NCBI RefSeq assembly: GCF_001708935.1
Contig: NZ_MASI01000001.1
Location: forward strand, 806,001-870,000
Reading direction: 5' to 3'
DNA from: Methyloligella halotolerans
Lineage (GTDB): Bacteria > Pseudomonadota > Alphaproteobacteria > Rhizobiales > Methyloligellaceae
DNA length: 64,000 nt
The translations under genes were made by a program, and so were the position numbers. The notes under the pieces are model-generated. The model searched no databases. It saw nothing but the letters and a program-made list of their open reading frames with translations, and was not told where the DNA came from. Below, piece by piece: positions 22,861 through 32,971 of this stretch (positions are counted from its first letter, which is position 1; each line of letters begins with the position of its first letter).

Positions 22861-22899
22861 TCAATGTGTTACCAGGCCGGTAACCATGTAACACATTGA
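22861..22899. repeat. 12-bp-arm inverted repeat between ftsZ and lpxC
   Basis: TCAATGTGTTAC (22861-22872) and GTAACACATTGA (22888-22899) are perfect reverse complements separated by 15 bp. A second, competing pair GTTACC/GGTAAC (22869-22874 and 22879-22884) shares part of the left arm. On the minus strand no T-run follows, so it is a poor intrinsic terminator for ftsZ. It sits 13 bp upstream of the putative lpxC -35 box, centred near -68, where activators often bind. The 8-mer GTGTTACC recurs at 22724-22731, just before the lpxC ribosome site. Confidence 0.7.
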
Positions 22900-22964
22900 T
22901 CGATAAGCCTTTTTCTCCCCCTTCTCACATTCCTTCGTTACAATTTGCGCAGATCCTGCGCCGA

Positions 22965-24725
22965 TCAGTTTGCCTGACGGCGCAGGAAGGCGGGAATCTC
23001 GAGCTCATCATCGGAATCATCCGATTCGGGCTCGGGGCGATTCTCCGCTGCCGGGCGTGACTGCGGGCGCGGAGCGGGCTCCTCGCGCTTGGGCATGGGC
23101 GCCACCGGGGCTGCACCCTGGGGACGCTCGCCTTGAGCACGATCGCCCTGCGGACGCTCGCCTTGTGGACGCTGCCCTTGATGAGCCTCAGGCTGGGAGG
23201 CACGAGGGCGAGGCTCGTTGGCGCCGAAATCCGGCTCACGCTTCTCGCCCGTGTCCTCATCTTCGCTGCCGGCAAGACCGCGACCGACGCCGGCCAGACG
23301 CTCCAGGAAGCCGACTTTGCGCTTATGGGCATCGAGCCCCTGCTGGGGCTGCTCGCCGGAGCGGGCCTTCAGCTCCTTCTGGGCCACGATGGGAAACTCT
23401 TCCACATTGGGCATGCGGCGGAGATTCCGCGGACCGGACGCAGGCGGTGCGGGCTTGAACTGCGGCTGAGGCGCGGCCTGCTTCTGCTGAGCGGGATCCT
23501 TCTGCGGTGCGACCGGAGCCGGACGGCGCTCGATGGTGACGTTGCCTGGGGCCTGCCAGACCGGAGGCTCGGAAGCGTCGTCGCGCTTGGCCTGAGGCTG
23601 GCCCGCATGCATGTCCTGCTCGGGTTTGAACGGATTCGGGTTATTGCCGAGTCCGGCCAGACGCTGGGTGAGCGTGGGCTTGTCCTCGAGGGTCTCGCTG
23701 AGGATCTCCTCCATCTCCACGGGGCCGAGACCGGTCGCAACGACGGAGACGCGGATGCGGCCGTCGAGCTGGTCGTCGAAGGTGGCGCCCACGATGATGT
23801 TGGCTTCCTCGTCGGCCTCTGCGCGGATCCGGCTCGCCGCCTCGTCGACCTCGAAGAGGGTGAGGTCGTTGCCGCCGGTGATGGAAACCAGCAGGCCGCT
23901 GGCGCCGCGCATGGAGATATCGTCGAGCAGCGGGTTGGAGATCGCCTGCTCGGCGGCATCGACCGCCCGGCGCTCGCCATCGCTTTCGCCGGTGCCCATC
24001 ATCGCCTTGCCCATGCCGGCCATGATGGTCCGCACATCGGCGAAGTCGAGATTGATGAGGCCTTCCTTCACCATCAGATCGGTGATGCACGACACGCCGG
24101 AGCGCAGCACATCGTCGGCCATGGCGAAGGCGTCGGCGAAGGTGGTCTTCTCGTTGGCGATGCGGAACAGGTTCTGGTTCGGGATCACGAGCAACGTATC
24201 GACGTACTGCTCAAGCTCCTTGATGCCCTGCTCTGCGGAGCGCAGACGGCGCACGCCTTCGAACTGGAACGGCTTGGTGACGACGCCGACGGTCAGGATG
24301 CCCTCTTCGCGGGATGCGCGGGCGATGACCGGGGCCGCACCCGTGCCGGTGCCGCCGCCCATGCCGGCGGTGATGAACACCATATGGGAGCCCGCAAGGT
24401 GGGCCTTGATGTCGGCCATGGCCTCTTCGGCGGCCGCGGAGCCGATCTCCGGCTTCGAGCCTGCGCCCAAGCCTTCGGTGACGTTGGCGCCCATCTGGAT
24501 GCGGCGCTCGGCGGCCGAGCTGGTCAGGGCCTGGGCGTCCGTGTTGGCGACGACAAACTCGACGCCCTGCACACCCTTGGCGATCATGTTGTTCACGGCG
24601 TTGCCGCCGGCCCCACCGATACCGAACACGGTGATGCGCGGCTTGAGCTCCGTCGTATCTGGGACTCTGAGATTGATAGTCATGTCGCGGTTCCGATCCT
24701 CTTCGGTGTGAGGTGTGTCTGTCAT
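22965..24725 (-). CDS. ftsZ: cell division protein FtsZ
   Basis: FtsZ is the tubulin-like GTPase that forms the division ring. This 586-residue protein has the nucleotide-binding start [17 protein letters not shown], the tubulin signature [10 protein letters not shown] and the T7-loop region ([13 protein letters not shown]). It has a very long, proline- and glutamine-rich disordered linker (about 330-570), then the conserved C-terminal peptide [13 protein letters not shown] that docks FtsA. The linker contains imperfect RPQGE-type repeats. The start is ATG 24725 behind AGGAGC; a second in-frame ATG (MTINLRVP) lies 14 codons in. It follows ftsA by 61 bp in the order typical of Alphaproteobacteria. 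Confidence 0.97.
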   Translation of the reverse strand: MTDTPHTEEDRNRDMTINLRVPDTTELKPRITVFGIGGAGGNAVNNMIAKGVQGVEFVVANTDAQALTSSAAERRIQMGANVTEGLGAGSKPEIGSAAAEEAMADIKAHLAGSHMVFITAGMGGGTGTGAAPVIARASREEGILTVGVVTKPFQFEGVRRLRSAEQGIKELEQYVDTLLVIPNQNLFRIANEKTTFADAFAMADDVLRSGVSCITDLMVKEGLINLDFADVRTIMAGMGKAMMGTGESDGERRAVDAAEQAISNPLLDDISMRGASGLLVSITGGNDLTLFEVDEAASRIRAEADEEANIIVGATFDDQLDGRIRVSVVATGLGPVEMEEILSETLEDKPTLTQRLAGLGNNPNPFKPEQDMHAGQPQAKRDDASEPPVWQAPGNVTIERRPAPVAPQKDPAQQKQAAPQPQFKPAPPASGPRNLRRMPNVEEFPIVAQKELKARSGEQPQQGLDAHKRKVGFLERLAGVGRGLAGSEDEDTGEKREPDFGANEPRPRASQPEAHQGQRPQGERPQGDRAQGERPQGAAPVAPMPKREEPAPRPQSRPAAENRPEPESDDSDDELEIPAFLRRQAN

Positions 24726-24786
24726 GTCTGGCTCCTTCCGAAGCGACTTAAGCCCTTTCGCGTAAGAGCCGTTTGGTGTGACATCG

Positions 24787-26079
24787 TCAAAAGTTGTCCC
24801 GGATCCATTCGCTTACCCAGGCGAAATACCCTGTACCCGTTCCGAGAAAACGTTGCTCTGCCCGGCTCGCCAGCCGGTCATCATCCCGCGCCCACTGAAA
24901 CAGCAATCCAGTCGCCGCAGAGAAATCGGGGCCGCTACCGGTCTCCGGCGCGCCGGTCAGCTTGCGCGGACGGCCAAGGCGCACGGGACGGCCAAACATG
25001 TTCGAGGCGAGCTCGCTCAACCCGGTGAGCTGGCTGCCCCCACCGGTTAGAACGATGTGCTGGGCGGCCTCGGAAGCATGTCCGTTGGACGCCAGGCGCC
25101 GCCGCATCTGATCCAGAATCTCCTCGATGCGCGGCCGGATCATGACCGACAATTCGCCCTTGGTGATCTGGTTGAGATTGCGGTTCTGGACGTCGCCGAC
25201 GGACGGATAGGTGATGATCTCGCATTCGTCGGATTCGGTGGCGAAGACGCTGCCATGGAGAGTCTTGAGGCGCTCGGCATGCTCGATCGGCGTCGACAGC
25301 GAGCGGGCGATATCCGTGGTCATGCCGTAGCCGCCCATGGCGATGGCATCGACATGGACGAGGTGGTCGTCGGCGAAGACCGACAGGGTCGTGGTGCCGG
25401 CGCCGAGGTCGAGGCAGGCGACGCCGAGCTTCGCTTCGTCATGGGTGATCACGGAGAGCGCGCTGGCGTAGGGAGCGGCGACAAGAGCGGCGATGTTGAG
25501 GTGGCAGCGTTCCACACAGAGCATGAGGTTGCGCATGGCCACGTCGTCTGCGGTGACGGTGTGGATATCGATCTTGAGGCGCTCGCCGCACATGCCGACC
25601 GGATCGTGGATGCCGGCGTTGTCGTCGAGCCCGTAGCTGGTCGGCAGGCCGTGCAGAACGGTGCGGCCATCGCGGCCGGCGTACTGCCGGGCACCGGCCA
25701 GAATGCGCATGATGTCGTCTTCGCGAACCACGCCGTTGGGCAGCGCGACGGAAGCGGAGAAGCTGTCGCTCTTCAGGCGGCCGCAGGTCACGGCGATGTG
25801 GACGTCCTCGACGGTGACGCCGGCCATGCGCTCAGCCTCGTCGACGGCGGAGCGGATGCAGTGCTCGGCGCTGTCGAGATGGACGATCAGGCCGCCCTTC
25901 AAACCTTCGGCGCGATGATGCCCGTAGCCCAGCAGCTCGAACTGCATGGGCTCGTTGGTCTCCAGCCAATCGGGGGCGGGCTTCGCCTTGGCGATCAGAC
26001 ACGCGATCTTGCTCGTGCCCAAATCGAGCACGGTCACGATGCGCGGTCGCCTTCCCCTATTTATGATTGGATGCCGCAT
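24787..26079 (-). CDS. ftsA: cell division protein FtsA
   Basis: FtsA is an actin-like ATPase that tethers FtsZ to the membrane. The 430-residue protein shows the actin-family phosphate-1 motif in [16 protein letters not shown] (about 15-30), the phosphate-2 motif in [17 protein letters not shown] (about 225-241) and the adenosine motif in [14 protein letters not shown] (about 355-368). The C-terminal tail ([12 protein letters not shown]) is a typical amphipathic membrane-targeting helix. The start is ATG 26079. It lies between ftsQ (70 bp upstream) and ftsZ. Confidence 0.96.
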   Translation of the reverse strand: MRHPIINRGRRPRIVTVLDLGTSKIACLIAKAKPAPDWLETNEPMQFELLGYGHHRAEGLKGGLIVHLDSAEHCIRSAVDEAERMAGVTVEDVHIAVTCGRLKSDSFSASVALPNGVVREDDIMRILAGARQYAGRDGRTVLHGLPTSYGLDDNAGIHDPVGMCGERLKIDIHTVTADDVAMRNLMLCVERCHLNIAALVAAPYASALSVITHDEAKLGVACLDLGAGTTTLSVFADDHLVHVDAIAMGGYGMTTDIARSLSTPIEHAERLKTLHGSVFATESDECEIITYPSVGDVQNRNLNQITKGELSVMIRPRIEEILDQMRRRLASNGHASEAAQHIVLTGGGSQLTGLSELASNMFGRPVRLGRPRKLTGAPETGSGPDFSAATGLLFQWARDDDRLASRAEQRFLGTGTGYFAWVSEWIRDNF

Positions 26080-26149
26080 CCAAGTCTTACCTGATCCAAA
26101 ATGGCCCGATCGCGATCAGGCCGTTCCCATTGCTTCAATCGATGTCGCG

Positions 26150-27160
26150 TTACGTGCTTCCCTTCGGCGGCGCTGCGATCGTGCTCGCCGTCGGCAGTTC
26201 GGAGCCCTGGCCGGGTGGCCCGCCGGCCGGACTCCGAGGTGTTTCGTGGAGGCGGACCGTCACCCGGTCCGCCAAGCGGAGATCGACGCTGGCGATGTCG
26301 CGGTTCAGGATGCCGCGCCGGTCGTCCAGGTCGGTGAGGGCCGTGAGCGCCTGGCCGATATTGTCGTCCGGCAGCATCACATCGAGCCCCGAGAGGAGCT
26401 TAAGATTCCAGCGGCGATCGCCAACGCGAATGGCCGCGAGCATCTGGTCTTCGAGGTTGGAGAACATGGCGAGGGTCGCCAGCAGCTCCGAGGCGTTCTT
26501 GGCCGCCCCCTCGCCCACCACGATGGGAAGGCTCGGATAGGCGTCGGGGATCGCCGGGGCCAGCACGGCGCCGTCGGCATCCACCACGTAGGTCTTGCCC
26601 TTGTTCTGCCAGATGGCGAAGGGCGTGCGCTCCTCGATCACGACCTTCAGGGTCGAGGGCAGCAGCCGCATGACCTGGGCATGCTTCACCCACGGCACCT
26701 GCTCCAGCCGCTCCTTGGCGGCGGCGGTGTCGAAGCCGAGGAGGATGGTGTTGGAGTTCGCCCCGAGGGCGCCGGCGATCTCGGCATCGGAAGCATGCTG
26801 CTGGCCTTCGAGCACGATGCGCTGTGCGCCCAGCCCTGCCGCGACGGCCATGGCGCCGACACCGTTCTCGGCCTGCTCATAGAGCTTCTGGACCTGGCCG
26901 CCGGACCACAGGCCGTAGGTCGCGCTGAGCCCGACGAAGACGAGAGCGAAGAGACGCCACGGGCGCTGCCTGCGGCTCGACGCCAGCTCGATGCGGCGCA
27001 GCCGGCGCGACGCGACCCGGCGCACCTCGCGTGAATTCGGAACCTTGATGGTGGTGAGGCTACGGCCGCGCGGAGGCACGATCGCCCGCTGAAATAGCGG
27101 GTCGGCCTTGGTCTCGCCTTGCTGTCTCGGCCGCAGGGGCCAGAAGTTCAGCGATTGCAC
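26150..27160 (-). CDS. ftsQ: cell division protein FtsQ
   Basis: FtsQ is a bitopic divisome protein that links early and late division proteins through FtsB/FtsL. This 336-residue protein has a basic cytoplasmic part of about 70 residues (many R, for example VRRVASRRLRRIELASSRR), one membrane helix (LFALVFVGLSATYGL, about 68-85) and a periplasmic POTRA domain beginning RIVLEGQQHASDAEI, with the block WVKHAQVMRLLPSTLKVVIEERTPFAIWQ. It ends in a P- and G-rich tail. Its start overlaps the end of ddl by 13 bp, so the two are likely coupled. Confidence 0.95.
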   Translation of the reverse strand: MQSLNFWPLRPRQQGETKADPLFQRAIVPPRGRSLTTIKVPNSREVRRVASRRLRRIELASSRRQRPWRLFALVFVGLSATYGLWSGGQVQKLYEQAENGVGAMAVAAGLGAQRIVLEGQQHASDAEIAGALGANSNTILLGFDTAAAKERLEQVPWVKHAQVMRLLPSTLKVVIEERTPFAIWQNKGKTYVVDADGAVLAPAIPDAYPSLPIVVGEGAAKNASELLATLAMFSNLEDQMLAAIRVGDRRWNLKLLSGLDVMLPDDNIGQALTALTDLDDRRGILNRDIASVDLRLADRVTVRLHETPRSPAGGPPGQGSELPTASTIAAPPKGST

Positions 27161-28095
27161 GACGCGTCCTCCACGATCCAGCGGACCAGCTCGCCAAAGG
27201 AGCGTCCGCTATACGCCGCCAACTCGGGCACGAGCGACGTGGATGTCATTCCCGGCTGGGTGTTAACTTCTAGGCAGATAAGGCCCCCGGAGCCCCCCGC
27301 TGTATCGTCGTAGCGGAAGTCCGAGCGGCTAACCCCTCGGCAGCCCAGTGCCCGATGAGCCGCTACCGACAGCTTCCGTACCAACTGGTAAACATTTGGT
27401 AAAAGTTTAGCGGGCAGGACGTGATCGGAGCCTCCCGCGGCGTATTTCGCCTCGTAGTCGTAGAAGGCGGATTTCTGCGCCGGACAAATCTCGATGACGT
27501 CCAGGGGCTCGTCGCCCATCACGGCGCAGGTGAGCTCCCGGCCGGGGATGAAACGTTCGATCATCACCTCGTCCCCATGGCCCCAATCGGCGCTGTAAAG
27601 CTCCTGGGGCGGATGCTCCTGATCCTCCCGCACGATATAGACGCCGACGCTGGACCCTTCGGCCACAGGCTTGATGACATAGGGGGGCTTCATGGCGTGG
27701 CGCTCAGCCGCCTCCAGACGGGGCAGGACCAGGCTTTCGGCGACGGGCACGCCGCCGGCCTTCAGGGACGCCTTGGCGCGCTCCTTATGCATGGCAAGGG
27801 CCGAGGCGAGCACGCCGGAATGGGTGTAGGGAATCTGCAAGGTCTCGAGGATGCCTTGCACGCAGCCGTCTTCGCCGAAACGGCCGTGCAGCGCGTTGAA
27901 GCAGACATCAGGGGCGGTTTCGACGATGCGGCTTGCGACATCGCGCCCTGCATCGATCTTGGTGACGCGATAGCCCTCTTCCTCAAGGGCGTGAGCGCAG
28001 GCTTCGCCGGAACGCAAGGAAATCTCCCGCTCCGCGGACATGCCACCCATCAAAACTGCAACATGGGTTGCGTTATGGGCCCCGCCTTCGCTCAA
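27148..28095 (-). CDS. ddl: D-alanine--D-alanine ligase
   Basis: Ddl joins two D-alanines for the peptidoglycan precursor. The 315-residue ATP-grasp protein shows HVAVLMGGMSAEREISLRSG at its start, GRFGEDGCVQGILE and IPYTHSGVLASALAM in the N-terminal domain, PYVIKPVAEGSSVGVY in the ATP-grasp core, and GCRGVSRSDFRYD with LEVNTQPGMT at the metal site. The frame has no ATG upstream of the conserved block and an in-frame TAA lies a little further up. The TTG at 28095 is therefore the best start and gives the usual length. It lies 135 bp after murB, the largest gap among neighbouring mur genes here, with a possible internal promoter. Confidence 0.95.
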   Translation of the reverse strand: MSEGGAHNATHVAVLMGGMSAEREISLRSGEACAHALEEEGYRVTKIDAGRDVASRIVETAPDVCFNALHGRFGEDGCVQGILETLQIPYTHSGVLASALAMHKERAKASLKAGGVPVAESLVLPRLEAAERHAMKPPYVIKPVAEGSSVGVYIVREDQEHPPQELYSADWGHGDEVMIERFIPGRELTCAVMGDEPLDVIEICPAQKSAFYDYEAKYAAGGSDHVLPAKLLPNVYQLVRKLSVAAHRALGCRGVSRSDFRYDDTAGGSGGLICLEVNTQPGMTSTSLVPELAAYSGRSFGELVRWIVEDASCNR

Positions 28096-28162
28096 TTGTG
28101 GATATCCCCCATCGCCAATTGCTTATCGATGCCGAATCAATAAGCGAATCACCTCCCCCTCC

Positions 28163-28191
28163 GGTCTACGCCAGAGGCGGGAATCTGACAA
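28163..28191 (-). promoter_or_regulatory. possible internal promoter for ddl-ftsQ-ftsA-ftsZ
   Basis: In the 135-bp murB-ddl gap the minus strand has TTGTCA (28186-28191), a 17-bp spacer and TAGACC (28163-28168). A purine-rich stretch GGAGGGGGAGGTGA (28149-28162) follows; it resembles a strong ribosome site, yet only very short frames start behind it. Eye-read prediction. Confidence 0.4.
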
Positions 28192-28230
28192 CGGATTCGG
28201 TGACTTAAGAGGCAGAAACGGGCGAAATTT

Positions 28231-29160
28231 TTATCCGCGAGTCCCGAGGCGCTTGATCTCCCAATCAAGATCGACCCCGCTCGACTCCTTCACCCGGGCG
28301 CGGACCGTCTCCCCCAGGGTTTCCAGATCGTCGGCGGTGGCGCCGCCTTCGTTGATCAGGAAGTTGCAATGGAGCTCGGAGACCTTGGCGTTGCCCACTT
28401 CCAGACCACGGCAGCCGGCAGCATCGATGAGCTGCCAGGATTTGTGGCCGGCAGGGTTCTTGAAGGTGCTTCCGCCGGTGCGGCTCTTGATGGGCTGCAC
28501 CTCCTCCCGGTAGTTGGCGATCTCGTTCATCTCGGCCAGGATTTCGGCCTGATCGCCGGGGCGGCCCTGGAACAGGCCTTCGGAGAAGATGAGATCCTCC
28601 GGCGCACCGCAATGGCGGTAGGTGTAGTCAAGCTCGGCGACGGACAGAACGTGGATTTCGCCGTTCCTGTCGACGGCCCTGGCTTCGACCAGCACGTCCT
28701 TGGTCTCGGTGCCATGGGCGCCAGCGTTCATGCGAAGCGCGCCGCCTACGGAGCCCGGGATGCCCCGGTAGAAGGAGAGGCCCGCGATACTGGCGTCCGC
28801 CGCGGCGCGGGCGAGCTTCACGTCCGGCACCGCCGTGCCGGCACGCAGGCGGTCGGCGCCCTGCAGCTCGATCTGGCCAAAGCCCTTGCCCAGGCGGATG
28901 ACGATACCCCGGATGCCGCCGTCGCGGACCAGGAGGTTCGAGCCGAGCCCCACCATGGTGACGGGCACGTCCGCCGGCAGGCGCTTCAGGAAGTAGGCGA
29001 GGTCGGCCTCGTCGGCCGGCGTGAAGAGCACCTCCGCCGGTCCCCCGACGCGGAACCAGGTCAGCTCTGCAAGGCTCGCTTCCGGTATCAAACGGCCGCG
29101 CAGCTCGGGCATGGACTGGGCGATCTCGGCGGCGAGACCGCCGGTAACTGTCTCACTCAC
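28231..29160 (-). CDS. murB: UDP-N-acetylmuramate dehydrogenase
   Basis: MurB is a FAD enzyme that reduces UDP-GlcNAc-enolpyruvate to UDP-MurNAc. The 309-residue protein (type I-like) has the FAD-binding [56 protein letters not shown], and the catalytic serine region [10 protein letters not shown] with [10 protein letters not shown]. The best start is GTG 29160, preceded by GGAGG and overlapping the murC stop by 4 bp (GTGA). A longer frame to 29220 would run deep into murC and adds only low-complexity residues. Confidence 0.95.
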   Translation of the reverse strand: MSETVTGGLAAEIAQSMPELRGRLIPEASLAELTWFRVGGPAEVLFTPADEADLAYFLKRLPADVPVTMVGLGSNLLVRDGGIRGIVIRLGKGFGQIELQGADRLRAGTAVPDVKLARAAADASIAGLSFYRGIPGSVGGALRMNAGAHGTETKDVLVEARAVDRNGEIHVLSVAELDYTYRHCGAPEDLIFSEGLFQGRPGDQAEILAEMNEIANYREEVQPIKSRTGGSTFKNPAGHKSWQLIDAAGCRGLEVGNAKVSELHCNFLINEGGATADDLETLGETVRARVKESSGVDLDWEIKRLGTRG

Positions 29161-30599
29161 GGCTTTCCTCCGGCCCCGCCCTCTCGCTCGGCAAGCCGCC
29201 GGGGCAGGTTCGCCATCCATTCGGAGATGGTGCCGGCGCCGAGCCCCACGACCATGTCCCCCGGCTCGACCTCATTGGCGATGGTGGCGGCCAAGCTCTC
29301 TTCGTCATCCACGGGGATGACATGGGCATGGCCATGCCGGCGCAGGCTCGCCACGAACTCGTCGCGGTCGATGCCCGGGATGGGCGCTTCGCCTGCGGAA
29401 TAGACCGGTGTCACGATCGCCGTATGAGCATCATCCAGGCAGGCGGAGAACTCGTTGAACAGGTTCTGGAGGCGTGTGTAGCGGTGGGGCTGCATGATGC
29501 CGATGACGCGGCCGGCATCGGCGGAGCGGGCGGCCCGCAGCACGGCGGCGATCTCCACCGGGTGGTGAGCGTAGTCGTCGTAGAAATGGACGCCGTTCCA
29601 CTCGCCGACCAGAGAGAAGCGGCGCTTCACGCCGGAGAAGGCGCCCAGGCTGTCGCGGATCTGGGCTTCGCTGAGGCCGGTCTCGATGCCGACACCGATC
29701 GCGGCCAGGGCGTTCAGGGCGTTGTAATGGCCCAGCGCCGGCAGGGTCACGTCGGGATAGCGGTTCGGCCCGCCGCGCACCTCGCGCCCCAGCTCCACGT
29801 CGAAGACCATGGAACGACCTTCCGTGCGCAGATTGGTCATGCGGATATCGGAATCGCGCGAGACGCCGTAGGTCAGCACGCGGCGCCCGTTGGCCGCGCC
29901 GCCGAGGCGGGCGAGCATGGCGCGGACCACGGGATGGTCGATGCCCGCCACGACGAGACCGTAGAACGGGATGGCATCGATGAATTGCTCGAAGGCGCCG
30001 TGGAGACGGTCCGTGGTCTCCCAATAATCCATATGCTCCGGATCGATATTGGTGACGACGCCGATCTGGGTCGGCAGCTTGACGAAGGTGCCGTCGGATT
30101 CGTCGGCCTCGACGACCATCCACTCGCCCTCGCCGATCCGCGCATTGGTGCCCCAGTCGTTGATGATACCGCCGGCTATCACGGTGGGGTCGAGACCGCC
30201 GTCGTTCAGGAGATCGGCGATCATCGCGGTGGTGGTTGTCTTGCCGTGGCTGCCGGTGACGGAGACGGTGGCGCGGTCGCGCATCAGCTCGGCCAGCATC
30301 TCGGCACGGCGGATGATCGGGATGCCCTGCTCCCGCGCCGCCTCGAATTCCGGGTTTCCCGGCTTCACGGCGCTGGAGATCACGAGATAGCCGATGCCCT
30401 TCACGTTCTCCGGATCGTGGCCGATCAGACAACGGATGTTCTTCTGCCGCAGCCGCTCCAGATTGCCGCTGTCCTTCAGATCGCTGCCCTGGACGCGATA
30501 GCCGCGGGTGTGCATCACCTCGGCGATGGCGCTCATGCCGATGCCGCCGATGCCGACAATGTGGAAGAGGCCGGTCTTCTCCGGAGGAGGCAGGCGCAT
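29157..30599 (-). CDS. murC: UDP-N-acetylmuramate--L-alanine ligase
   Basis: MurC adds L-alanine to UDP-MurNAc, the first of the Mur ligase steps. The 480-residue protein begins with the Rossmann stretch [22 protein letters not shown]. It then shows the Mur ATP-binding loop [18 protein letters not shown] (about 115-132), [10 protein letters not shown], and the C-terminal domain with [11 protein letters not shown] and MQPHRYTRL. The stop overlaps the murB start (GTGA). The start at 30599 lies 51 bp after murG. Confidence 0.97.
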   Translation of the reverse strand: MRLPPPEKTGLFHIVGIGGIGMSAIAEVMHTRGYRVQGSDLKDSGNLERLRQKNIRCLIGHDPENVKGIGYLVISSAVKPGNPEFEAAREQGIPIIRRAEMLAELMRDRATVSVTGSHGKTTTTAMIADLLNDGGLDPTVIAGGIINDWGTNARIGEGEWMVVEADESDGTFVKLPTQIGVVTNIDPEHMDYWETTDRLHGAFEQFIDAIPFYGLVVAGIDHPVVRAMLARLGGAANGRRVLTYGVSRDSDIRMTNLRTEGRSMVFDVELGREVRGGPNRYPDVTLPALGHYNALNALAAIGVGIETGLSEAQIRDSLGAFSGVKRRFSLVGEWNGVHFYDDYAHHPVEIAAVLRAARSADAGRVIGIMQPHRYTRLQNLFNEFSACLDDAHTAIVTPVYSAGEAPIPGIDRDEFVASLRRHGHAHVIPVDDEESLAATIANEVEPGDMVVGLGAGTISEWMANLPRRLAEREGGAGGKP

Positions 30600-30650
30600 G
30601 GCGTTAGACGTGTCCCTTCGTTCGGATGAAGCGCATCAGCACTCGACGGC

Positions 30651-31799
30651 TCAAGCGCTCGCGTGGCTTTCGGCGGCGGCGAGCGCCTCGGCGAAATCGG
30701 CAAGCCGGGCGACCGCATCCACCGTCGCCGCTTCATGGGCCTTTGCGGCGGCCGCCGCGAGGCGGTCCGGATCGTCGAACAGGCTCTTCAGCTCCGCCGC
30801 CAGACGCTCCGGCGTCAGCTCGCTTTGAGGCAAACACCAGCCACCGCCTTTTTCGGCGAGCCGAGTAGCATTCTCAAGCTGATCGTTGTCAAGAGCATGG
30901 GGCAGCGGCACGAAGATCGCGGGCCGGCCGATGGCCATCATCTCGTTCACGGTTGAGGCGCCCGACCGGGAGCAGATCAGATGGGCGTTGGCGATACGCT
31001 CGGGCAGATCCCGGAAGAACGGTGCGAGATGGGCGGCGATGCCGGCCTCCTCGTAGGCCGCTCGCGTGGCATCGAGATCCTCCTCCCGGGTCTGCTGCAC
31101 GATGGTGAGCCGATCGCGCATGGCGTCGGGCAGAAGCGGCAGCGCGGCCGGAAAGACCTCCGAGAAGAAATGGGCGCCCTGGCTTCCGCCGAAGATGAGC
31201 AGGAGCAGCCTGCCGTCCGCGGTCGGCGGGTCGTAGGGCTGATCGCGATAGGCGAGGACGGCGCTGCGGACCGGTGTTCCCGTCACGGTGGACTTGGCGA
31301 CAGCGTCCTCGCTCATCTTCTTGGTGGGCGAGACGGTGAGCGCCACCCTGCTCGTGATCTTGGAGAGCAGCCGGTTGGCGCGCCCCATGACGGCGTTCTG
31401 CTCGTGCACCGCTGTCGGGATGCCGAGGGTCCGCGCGGCGATGACCGGCGGCAATGTCGGATAGCCGCCGAAGCCGATGACGGCGCGGGGCTTCACCCGC
31501 CGGAGCATGGCGAGGCCGCCGACATAGCCCATGCCGAGGGTGGCGAAAGTCTTGGCGAGGCTGAAGGGATTGCGGCCTCTCACGGTCGCCGACGGCAGCT
31601 GATGGATGGCGCGGGCGGGAAAATCGATCGCGTATTTCTCGGTGCGCAGATCGGTGGCGAGCTCGACAGGGTAGCCGCGGGTTTTCAGTTCCTCGGCCAA
31701 GGCGGCGGCGGGGAAGAGATGACCGCCGGTGCCGCCGGCCGCCAGGAGGAACGGCCGGTCGTCATGAAGCTTGTCTTCCGTGTCGGGCGCGCCGGTCAC
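30651..31799 (-). CDS. murG: UDP-GlcNAc: undecaprenyl-PP-MurNAc-pentapeptide GlcNAc transferase
   Basis: MurG makes lipid II at the inner face of the cytoplasmic membrane. The 382-residue GT28 protein shows the glycine-rich loops FLLAAGGTGGHLFPAAALAEEL (about 17-38) and GGYPTLPPVIAA, the LLIFGGSQGAHFF loop opening the C-terminal domain, and the donor-binding block HLICSRSGASTVNEM with the downstream PLPHALDNDQLENA. Its start overlaps the ftsW stop by 4 bp. Confidence 0.96.
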   Translation of the reverse strand: MTGAPDTEDKLHDDRPFLLAAGGTGGHLFPAAALAEELKTRGYPVELATDLRTEKYAIDFPARAIHQLPSATVRGRNPFSLAKTFATLGMGYVGGLAMLRRVKPRAVIGFGGYPTLPPVIAARTLGIPTAVHEQNAVMGRANRLLSKITSRVALTVSPTKKMSEDAVAKSTVTGTPVRSAVLAYRDQPYDPPTADGRLLLLIFGGSQGAHFFSEVFPAALPLLPDAMRDRLTIVQQTREEDLDATRAAYEEAGIAAHLAPFFRDLPERIANAHLICSRSGASTVNEMMAIGRPAIFVPLPHALDNDQLENATRLAEKGGGWCLPQSELTPERLAAELKSLFDDPDRLAAAAAKAHEAATVDAVARLADFAEALAAAESHASA

Positions 31800-32971
31800 G
31801 CCGCCTGCTCCCGCACATCGTTCTCTTGCTGCTCGTGGCTCCGGTCCCGGGCGGGGCGCTGGGCGGCCTTCGGGCGCTTGCGGGTGAGGCCCAGAATGAA
31901 GCCCGCCGTGAGACCCATGGAAAGCATCGAGGTGCCGCCATGGGAGATAAACGGCAGGGTCATGCCTTTGGCCGGCAGGAGGCCCACATTCACCGACAGG
32001 TTGATGAGGGTCTGGAAGCCGAACAACATCACGAGGCCGGCGATGGCGAGGCGAATGAAGCCGTCAGGCTCGTTGGCCGCCTTGGCGAAGCCGCGCATCA
32101 CGATGAAGGCGAACATGGCCACAAGCACCATGCAGGCGACGATGCCGTATTCCTCCGCCGCAACGGCGAAGATGAAGTCGGTATGGGCATCGGGCAGCAC
32201 GGTCTTGATGGTGCCCTCCCCCGGTCCGCGGCCGAACCAGCCGCCCTGCAGGAAGGATTCGATGGCGCGGTCGGTCTGATAGGTGTCGCCCGATTGCGGA
32301 TCGAGAAAGCGGTCGATGCGCGATGCCACGTGAGGCACCAGGAAATAGCTCGCCGTGAGGCCGGCGATGGCGACGATGCCGAGGGCGGCGATCCAGACGA
32401 GATCCATGCCGGCCATGAAGAACAGGCCGCCCCACACGAGCGTGACGAGGAGCGTCTGGCCGAAGTCGGGCTGCAGCACGAGGAGCGTGGCGAGCAGTAT
32501 GTAGAAGAACACCGCCAGCTCGATGCCGGGCACGTCGCGGCGGGTCTGGTGCTCGTGGAACAGCCACGCGACGAGTACAACGAAAGCGGGCTTCACGAAC
32601 TCCGTCGGCTGGATGGACAGGGATCCGATCTGCAGCCAACGCTGGGCGCCCTTGACCTCCGAGCCGACCCAGAGGGTGAGCAGCATCATGACGATGCCGA
32701 TCAGGAAGATCACGAGGCTGGTGCGCCGGATCATTTTGGGCGACAGGGTCGAGGCCGCGAACATGACGATGATCGTGGGTGGAATCATCATCGCGTGGCG
32801 GCGCACGAAGTAGAACGGCTCCAGATCGTACCGCGCCGCCATGGGCGGGCTGGCCGCGAAGGAGAGCAGAAGCCCCGCCGCCATCAACAGCAGCATGCCG
32901 AAGAACATCAGGCGGTCGACAGTGAACCACCAGTCGCTCAGCACGCTGCGGTCGGCACGGGCGAGCCTCAT
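31796..32971 (-). CDS. ftsW: septal peptidoglycan polymerase FtsW
   Basis: FtsW is the SEDS-family glycosyltransferase that polymerises septal peptidoglycan with FtsI. The 391-residue protein has about ten membrane helices. Family landmarks are GAQRWLQIGSLSIQPTEFVKPAFV, LLVLQPDFGQTLLVTLVWGGLFFMAG (with the catalytic aspartate of SEDS enzymes), QTDRAIESFLQGGWFGRGPGEG, HTDFIFAVAAEEYG and TLPFISHGGTSML. The start is ATG 32971 (MRLARADRS), which overlaps the murD stop by 4 bp. The frame remains open upstream to 33526, but that part is out-of-frame murD. Confidence 0.96.
   Translation of the reverse strand: MRLARADRSVLSDWWFTVDRLMFFGMLLLMAAGLLLSFAASPPMAARYDLEPFYFVRRHAMMIPPTIIVMFAASTLSPKMIRRTSLVIFLIGIVMMLLTLWVGSEVKGAQRWLQIGSLSIQPTEFVKPAFVVLVAWLFHEHQTRRDVPGIELAVFFYILLATLLVLQPDFGQTLLVTLVWGGLFFMAGMDLVWIAALGIVAIAGLTASYFLVPHVASRIDRFLDPQSGDTYQTDRAIESFLQGGWFGRGPGEGTIKTVLPDAHTDFIFAVAAEEYGIVACMVLVAMFAFIVMRGFAKAANEPDGFIRLAIAGLVMLFGFQTLINLSVNVGLLPAKGMTLPFISHGGTSMLSMGLTAGFILGLTRKRPKAAQRPARDRSHEQQENDVREQAA

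Noticed and set aside
23133-25028. 631-codon open frame antisense to ftsZ
   Set aside because: Shadow frame of a highly conserved gene; composition follows the complement of ftsZ codons.
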